From Amnibacterium setariae (GTDB lineage Bacteria; Actinomycetota; Actinomycetes; Actinomycetales; Microbacteriaceae): a stretch of DNA of 64,000 nucleotides. The notes below the pieces were generated by a model. The model saw only the letters and a list, made by a program, of their open reading frames with translations. It did not search any database and had not been told where the DNA came from. The position numbers and the translations under genes are program-made. The stretch spans positions 372,001-436,000 of the forward strand of contig NZ_QXTG01000001.1 in the NCBI RefSeq assembly GCF_003581425.1, read 5' to 3'. Positions 60,718-64,000 of the stretch are shown here, piece by piece; positions within the stretch are counted from its first letter, which is position 1, and every line of letters starts with the position of its first letter.

Positions 60718-60777
60718 TCATTCGCGTCGGACCACGGATGGACCGCAGACCAGATCCCGACTCACGGAGGAACTCAA

Positions 60778-61971
60778 ATGGGATTCGCAATCAACACCAA
60801 CAACGATGCGCTCAACACGTATCGCAACCTGACCGGCGTGCAGAACTCCTTGAGCAAGTCGCTCGAGAAGCTCTCGAGCGGTCTGCGGATCAACCAGGCG
60901 GGTGACGACGCTGCCGGTCTCACGATCTCCACGCAGCTCGCGTCGCAGGTCTCCGGTCTGCAGCAGGCCTCGCGGAACGCCCAGGACGGCACCTCGCTCG
61001 TCCAGACGGCCGACGGCGCGCTGACGCAGGCGCAGTCGATCCTGAACCGCATGCGCGACCTCGCGGTCCAGGCGGGCAACGACTCGAACAGCCCGGCCGC
61101 CCGTACGGCGATCCAGTCCGAGGCCACGAGCCTCACCGCTGAGCTCGCCCGTATCGGCAGCTCCGTCAACTTCAACGGTCAGAACCTGCTCGACGGCACC
61201 ACGCCGACCTTCAAGTTCCAGGTGGGTGCGGACGGCAACTCGCAGAGCCAGATCGCCGTTGACCTGAGCAGCTCCAACCTGGTCAGCATCGCGTCGAAGC
61301 TGAACGTCGGCGGCTCCGGCACGAGCCTCGCCACCACGGATGTCGCGGGGAAGACGCTGGTCTTCACCTCGACCAACAACACCACGGGTGCCGTCAACAC
61401 GTCGGCGAAGATCACGGTCCCCGCGAGCTCGACGACGACCGGGTACACCGACCTGCAGAAGACGCAGGATGCGGTGAGCGCGCTGAACGGGAACAGTGCG
61501 TTCAGCGCCAACTTCTCGGCGAGCGTCTACAGCACGACGGCAGCGGGAGTCACGACCTACAGCGTCGCGGTGACCGCAAAGGACGGCGGTGCGGTGACGC
61601 AGACCAGCGCTGCGACGCCCACCGGAACGCAGGCGACCCTGACCGGCGCCGCAGCATCGAACGTCGGCAAGCTGGCCTTCGACAGCGCGGAGTCCGCGCA
61701 GGCTTCGATCATCGCGATCGACGCTCAGATCGCGGCGGTCTCGACCGCCCGCGCGAACATCGGCGCCATCGAGAACCGGTTCAACAACGTCGTCTCGACG
61801 ATCTCCACGTCGGTCACCAACCTGACCGCCGCGAAGAGCCGCATCACCGACGTCGACATGGCGCAGGAGATGGTCAACTACACCCGCGCGAACGTGCTGT
61901 CGCAGGCCGGTACCGCGATGCTCGCCCAGGCGAACTCGCTGCCGCAGCTGGCGCTGAAGCTGCTGGGCTGA
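60778..61971 (+). CDS. fliC: Flagellin
   Basis: 397 residues, ATG 60778 after GGAGGAA. Conserved N-terminal helices (I-N-T-N-N-D-A-L-N-T, L-S-S-G-L-R-I-N-Q-A-G-D-D-A-A-G-L) and C-terminal helices (V-S-T-A-R-A-N-I-G-A-I-E-N-R-F, L-S-Q-A-G-T-A-M-L-A-Q-A-N) flank a Thr/Ser-rich variable domain (about 140-310). The conserved arginines recognised by FliW and FliS partners are in place. Only flagellin in the window. Followed by a perfect 19-bp terminator stem. Confidence 0.97.
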   Translation: MGFAINTNNDALNTYRNLTGVQNSLSKSLEKLSSGLRINQAGDDAAGLTISTQLASQVSGLQQASRNAQDGTSLVQTADGALTQAQSILNRMRDLAVQAGNDSNSPAARTAIQSEATSLTAELARIGSSVNFNGQNLLDGTTPTFKFQVGADGNSQSQIAVDLSSSNLVSIASKLNVGGSGTSLATTDVAGKTLVFTSTNNTTGAVNTSAKITVPASSTTTGYTDLQKTQDAVSALNGNSAFSANFSASVYSTTAAGVTTYSVAVTAKDGGAVTQTSAATPTGTQATLTGAAASNVGKLAFDSAESAQASIIAIDAQIAAVSTARANIGAIENRFNNVVSTISTSVTNLTAAKSRITDVDMAQEMVNYTRANVLSQAGTAMLAQANSLPQLALKLLG

Positions 61972-61978
61972 TCCACCC

Positions 61979-62027
61979 GAGCCGCGGTGGTGCGGGGCCG
62001 ATCCAGGCCCCCGCACCACCGCGGCTC
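61979..62027 (+). terminator. Terminator of flagellin
   Basis: GAGCCGCGGTGGTGCGGGG and CCCCGCACCACCGCGGCTC, perfect 19-bp arms with an 11-nt loop, 7 nt after the stop. Probably gives partial termination so that flagellin exceeds fliD in amount. Confidence 0.85.
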
Positions 62028-62066
62028 CGCCTGTTCCACCCGCGACGGACGAGGAAGGACTGACCG

Positions 62067-63479
62067 ATGGCCACCGCCGCGCTGTCCACCACGTCCACGA
62101 CCGGGCTGGGGCTCTCGGGCCTCTCGAGCGGGCTCGACACGTCCGGCATCATCACGAAGCTGATGTCGGTGGAGGCCGCGCCGCAGACCGCGCTGAAGAC
62201 CCAGCTCAGCACCACGACGACGTACCGCACCGCGCTGCAGTCGCTGAACAGCTCCGTCGCCGCCATCGCCGCGAGCGCGAAGTCGGCGACCGCCGCGGGA
62301 GCCCTCAGCTCCTTCACCGCGACCTCGGACGCGGCCGGCGTGACCGCCACGGCGTCGAGCTCCGCCTCCGCCGGCTCGGTCTCGTTCACCGTGGACCGCC
62401 TCGCGCAGGCGCAGGTCTCCGTCACCGGCACGATCGCCGCCTGGCCCGCGCCCGCCGACGGCAGCGCGAAGCCGTCGATCACGCTGCAGGTCGGTGGCGG
62501 CACCGCGAAGACCGTGACCGCCGCGTCGACGAACCTCGACGACGTCGTCGCCGCGATCAACGGTTCCGGCACCGGCGTCACCGCGACCAAGGTCGCCGTC
62601 GGCAGCAGCAACGGCGCCACGCAGTACCGCCTGCAGCTGCGCGGCGCGACCGGCGACGGCAACGGGTTCGCGGTGTACCAGGGCGACAGCACCGCGTCGC
62701 CCGCGCTGGCCACCACGCAGACGCAGACGGCGCAGAGCGCCCAGATCACCCTCTACAAGGGCGTCGCCGGTGCCGAGCAGCAGGTGCTGTCGAGCAGCAA
62801 CACCTTCGACGACCTGCTCACGGGCGTCGACGTGACCGTCTCCGCGGCGTCCACCGCGACCGCGACGGTGAGCGTCGCGGCCGACTCGACCGCGGCGACG
62901 ACCTCCGCGCAGGCCCTCACCTCGAGCCTCATCACCCTCTTCTCGGGCATCTCGGCCGCCAGCGCGGTCACGACGACCACCAGCTCGAGCGGTTCCACCT
63001 CCGCGACGTCGGGCAGCATCTTCACCGGCGACAGCATCGTGCGCGCGGTCAACGACTCCCTGCTCTCCGCCGCCACCGACCCGGTCGGCGGGAGGTCGCC
63101 GTCGTCCATCGGGATCAACCTGACGAAGGACGGCACGATCTCCTTCGACAAGGCGAAGTTCTCCGCCGCGATGGCCGCCGACCCGGCCGGCACGACGTCG
63201 ATGTTCCAGACGATCGCCGGCCGCGTCTCCGCCGCGGCGAGCGGGGCCAGCGACTCCTACACCGGCACGCTGACGCAGAAGATCACGTCGCAGCAGTCGA
63301 CCGAGTCGAGCCTCACGAAGCAGATCAGCGACTGGGACACGCGCCTCGCGGCGATCCAGGCGCAGTACACCTCCCAGTTCAACGCGCTGGAGACGGCGCT
63401 GAACAGCCTCAGCTCGCAGGCGAGCTACCTGACCAGCCAGATCGGCGGTCTGACGACCAACTACCAGGGTGCGAACTGA
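62067..63479 (+). CDS. fliD: Flagellar filament cap protein
   Basis: 470 residues, ATG 62067 after GAGGAAGGA. N-terminal L-G-L-S-G-L-S-S-G-L-D-T-S-G-I-I and C-terminal coiled coil Q-I-S-D-W-D-T-R-L-A-A-I-Q-A-Q-Y-T-S-Q-F typical of FliD; central region is Ala/Thr/Ser-rich. Caps the growing filament. fliS follows after 2 nt. Confidence 0.95.
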   Translation: MATAALSTTSTTGLGLSGLSSGLDTSGIITKLMSVEAAPQTALKTQLSTTTTYRTALQSLNSSVAAIAASAKSATAAGALSSFTATSDAAGVTATASSSASAGSVSFTVDRLAQAQVSVTGTIAAWPAPADGSAKPSITLQVGGGTAKTVTAASTNLDDVVAAINGSGTGVTATKVAVGSSNGATQYRLQLRGATGDGNGFAVYQGDSTASPALATTQTQTAQSAQITLYKGVAGAEQQVLSSSNTFDDLLTGVDVTVSAASTATATVSVAADSTAATTSAQALTSSLITLFSGISAASAVTTTTSSSGSTSATSGSIFTGDSIVRAVNDSLLSAATDPVGGRSPSSIGINLTKDGTISFDKAKFSAAMAADPAGTTSMFQTIAGRVSAAASGASDSYTGTLTQKITSQQSTESSLTKQISDWDTRLAAIQAQYTSQFNALETALNSLSSQASYLTSQIGGLTTNYQGAN

Positions 63480-63481
63480 CC

Positions 63482-63901
63482 ATGCCTCCCTCGAACCTCG
63501 CCGCAGCGCGCAGCCTCTACAACCGCGACTCGGTGCTCAGCGCCTCGCCCGCGCGGCTGCTCGTCATGCTCTACGACCGTCTGCTGCTCGACCTCGCGCG
63601 CGCCGAGACGGCGCAGCTCGGCGAGGACTGGCCGCTCGCGTCCGCGCAGCTGCTGCACGCGCAGGAGATCGTGACCGAGCTGATCAACTCGCTGAAGCCC
63701 GAGGTCTGGGACGGCGGCCCCGGCCTGCTCGCTGTCTACAACTTCGTGCTGAACGACATGGTGCAGGCCAACATCCAGCGCGACGTCACGAAGACGCGCG
63801 AGTGCATCACCCTGCTCGAGCCGCTGCGGCTCGCGTGGCACGAGGCGGCGCTCAAGGTCTCGATGCACGAGGCGGCCCTGCGGAGGGACGCGGTTGGCTG
63901 A
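63482..63901 (+). CDS. fliS: Flagellin chaperone FliS
   Basis: 139 residues, ATG 63482. FliS signature Y-N-R-D-S-V-L-S-A-S-P-A-R-L-L-V-M-L-Y-D-R-L-L-L-D-L and the helical bundle after it. Binds the flagellin C-terminus before export. Overlaps the next gene by 8 nt. Confidence 0.95.
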   Translation: MPPSNLAAARSLYNRDSVLSASPARLLVMLYDRLLLDLARAETAQLGEDWPLASAQLLHAQEIVTELINSLKPEVWDGGPGLLAVYNFVLNDMVQANIQRDVTKTRECITLLEPLRLAWHEAALKVSMHEAALRRDAVG

Positions 63902-64000
63902 GCCGCTCCCGGAGCACACTCCCGCGGAGCCTTGGGACCCCTGGGCGCCGATCCTCGACGACCTCGAGCACCGCGTCGACGCCGCCGAGAGCGGCGACCT
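63894..64000 (+). CDS. 5' end of the gene after fliS (flagellar, unidentified)
   Basis: TTG 63894 after GGAGGG, overlapping the fliS stop; reads M-A-E-P-L-P-E-H-T-P-A-E-P-W-D-P-W-A-P-I-L-D-D-L-E-H-R and runs off the window. Position after fliS is usually fliT or a small flagellar protein; too little is visible to decide. Confidence 0.6.
   Translation, partial: MAEPLPEHTPAEPWDPWAPILDDLEHRVDAAESGD

Noticed and set aside
61997-62004. Sigma-28 -10 element (GCCGATCC) before fliD
   Set aside because: It lies in the terminator loop and no TAA-type -35 is found 15 nt upstream.

Overview
The window comes from a GC-rich actinobacterium. Codon third positions are almost all G or C, GTG/TTG starts are frequent, and many genes look leaderless. 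Gene orders such as ppa<>tilS-hpt-ftsH ... DUF3180-PH-PH-DUF2520-panC-lysS, followed by clpC, rpoB-rpoC and a flagellar block, point to Microbacteriaceae or a close relative. This placement is inferred from gene order and protein style; no 16S rRNA lies in the window.

Layout. 1-1430: a gene running off the left edge, a frameshifted YCII-domain gene and an unknown membrane protein. 1430-4050: a decayed integrative element (unidentified coding remnant, truncated replication-relaxation-like protein, intact tyrosine integrase) against a tRNA-Glu/Asp/Phe cluster (4056-4333). 4679-7328: paired secreted cell-wall hydrolases (M23 and NlpC/P60). 7435-17250: housekeeping block (ppa, tilS, hpt, ftsH, DUF3180, two PH-domain membrane proteins, DUF2520, panC, lysS); the folate genes that often follow ftsH in relatives are absent. 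17398-23483: secreted alkaline phosphatase, small membrane proteins, a class A beta-lactamase-like protein, clpC. 23586-29993: GNAT, sugar-phosphate mutase plus GH65 phosphorylase operon, radA, an alpha/beta hydrolase, tRNA-Ser. 30136-33723: two regulator/enzyme divergons (MarR with an FAD oxidoreductase; TetR with an NmrA-like reductase), both with visible dyad operators. 33779-46453: Wzz-like protein, SGNH hydrolase, YbaK, Nei, a 1587-residue Lhr-type helicase, and assorted hydrolases and hypotheticals. 46816-54230: rpoB and rpoC. 54484-55414: an AT-richer pair of uncharacterised genes. 55702-64000: flagellar block (flgN-flgK-flgL-fliW leftward; fliA, flagellin, fliD, fliS and the next gene rightward).

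Most notable signals: (1) a G/C dyad, CCCCC-N4-GGGGG, upstream of each flagellar transcription unit and of an unknown 135-residue gene, with a near-consensus sigma-28 promoter before flagellin; (2) the uncharacterised overlapping pair at 54484-55414; (3) two AGTTG-N6-CAACT operators in the MarR divergon; (4) eight genes whose start codon lies exactly 6 nt after a TAnnnT box; (5) dispersed intergenic repeats with GCGGATCCGC ends lying between convergent genes.
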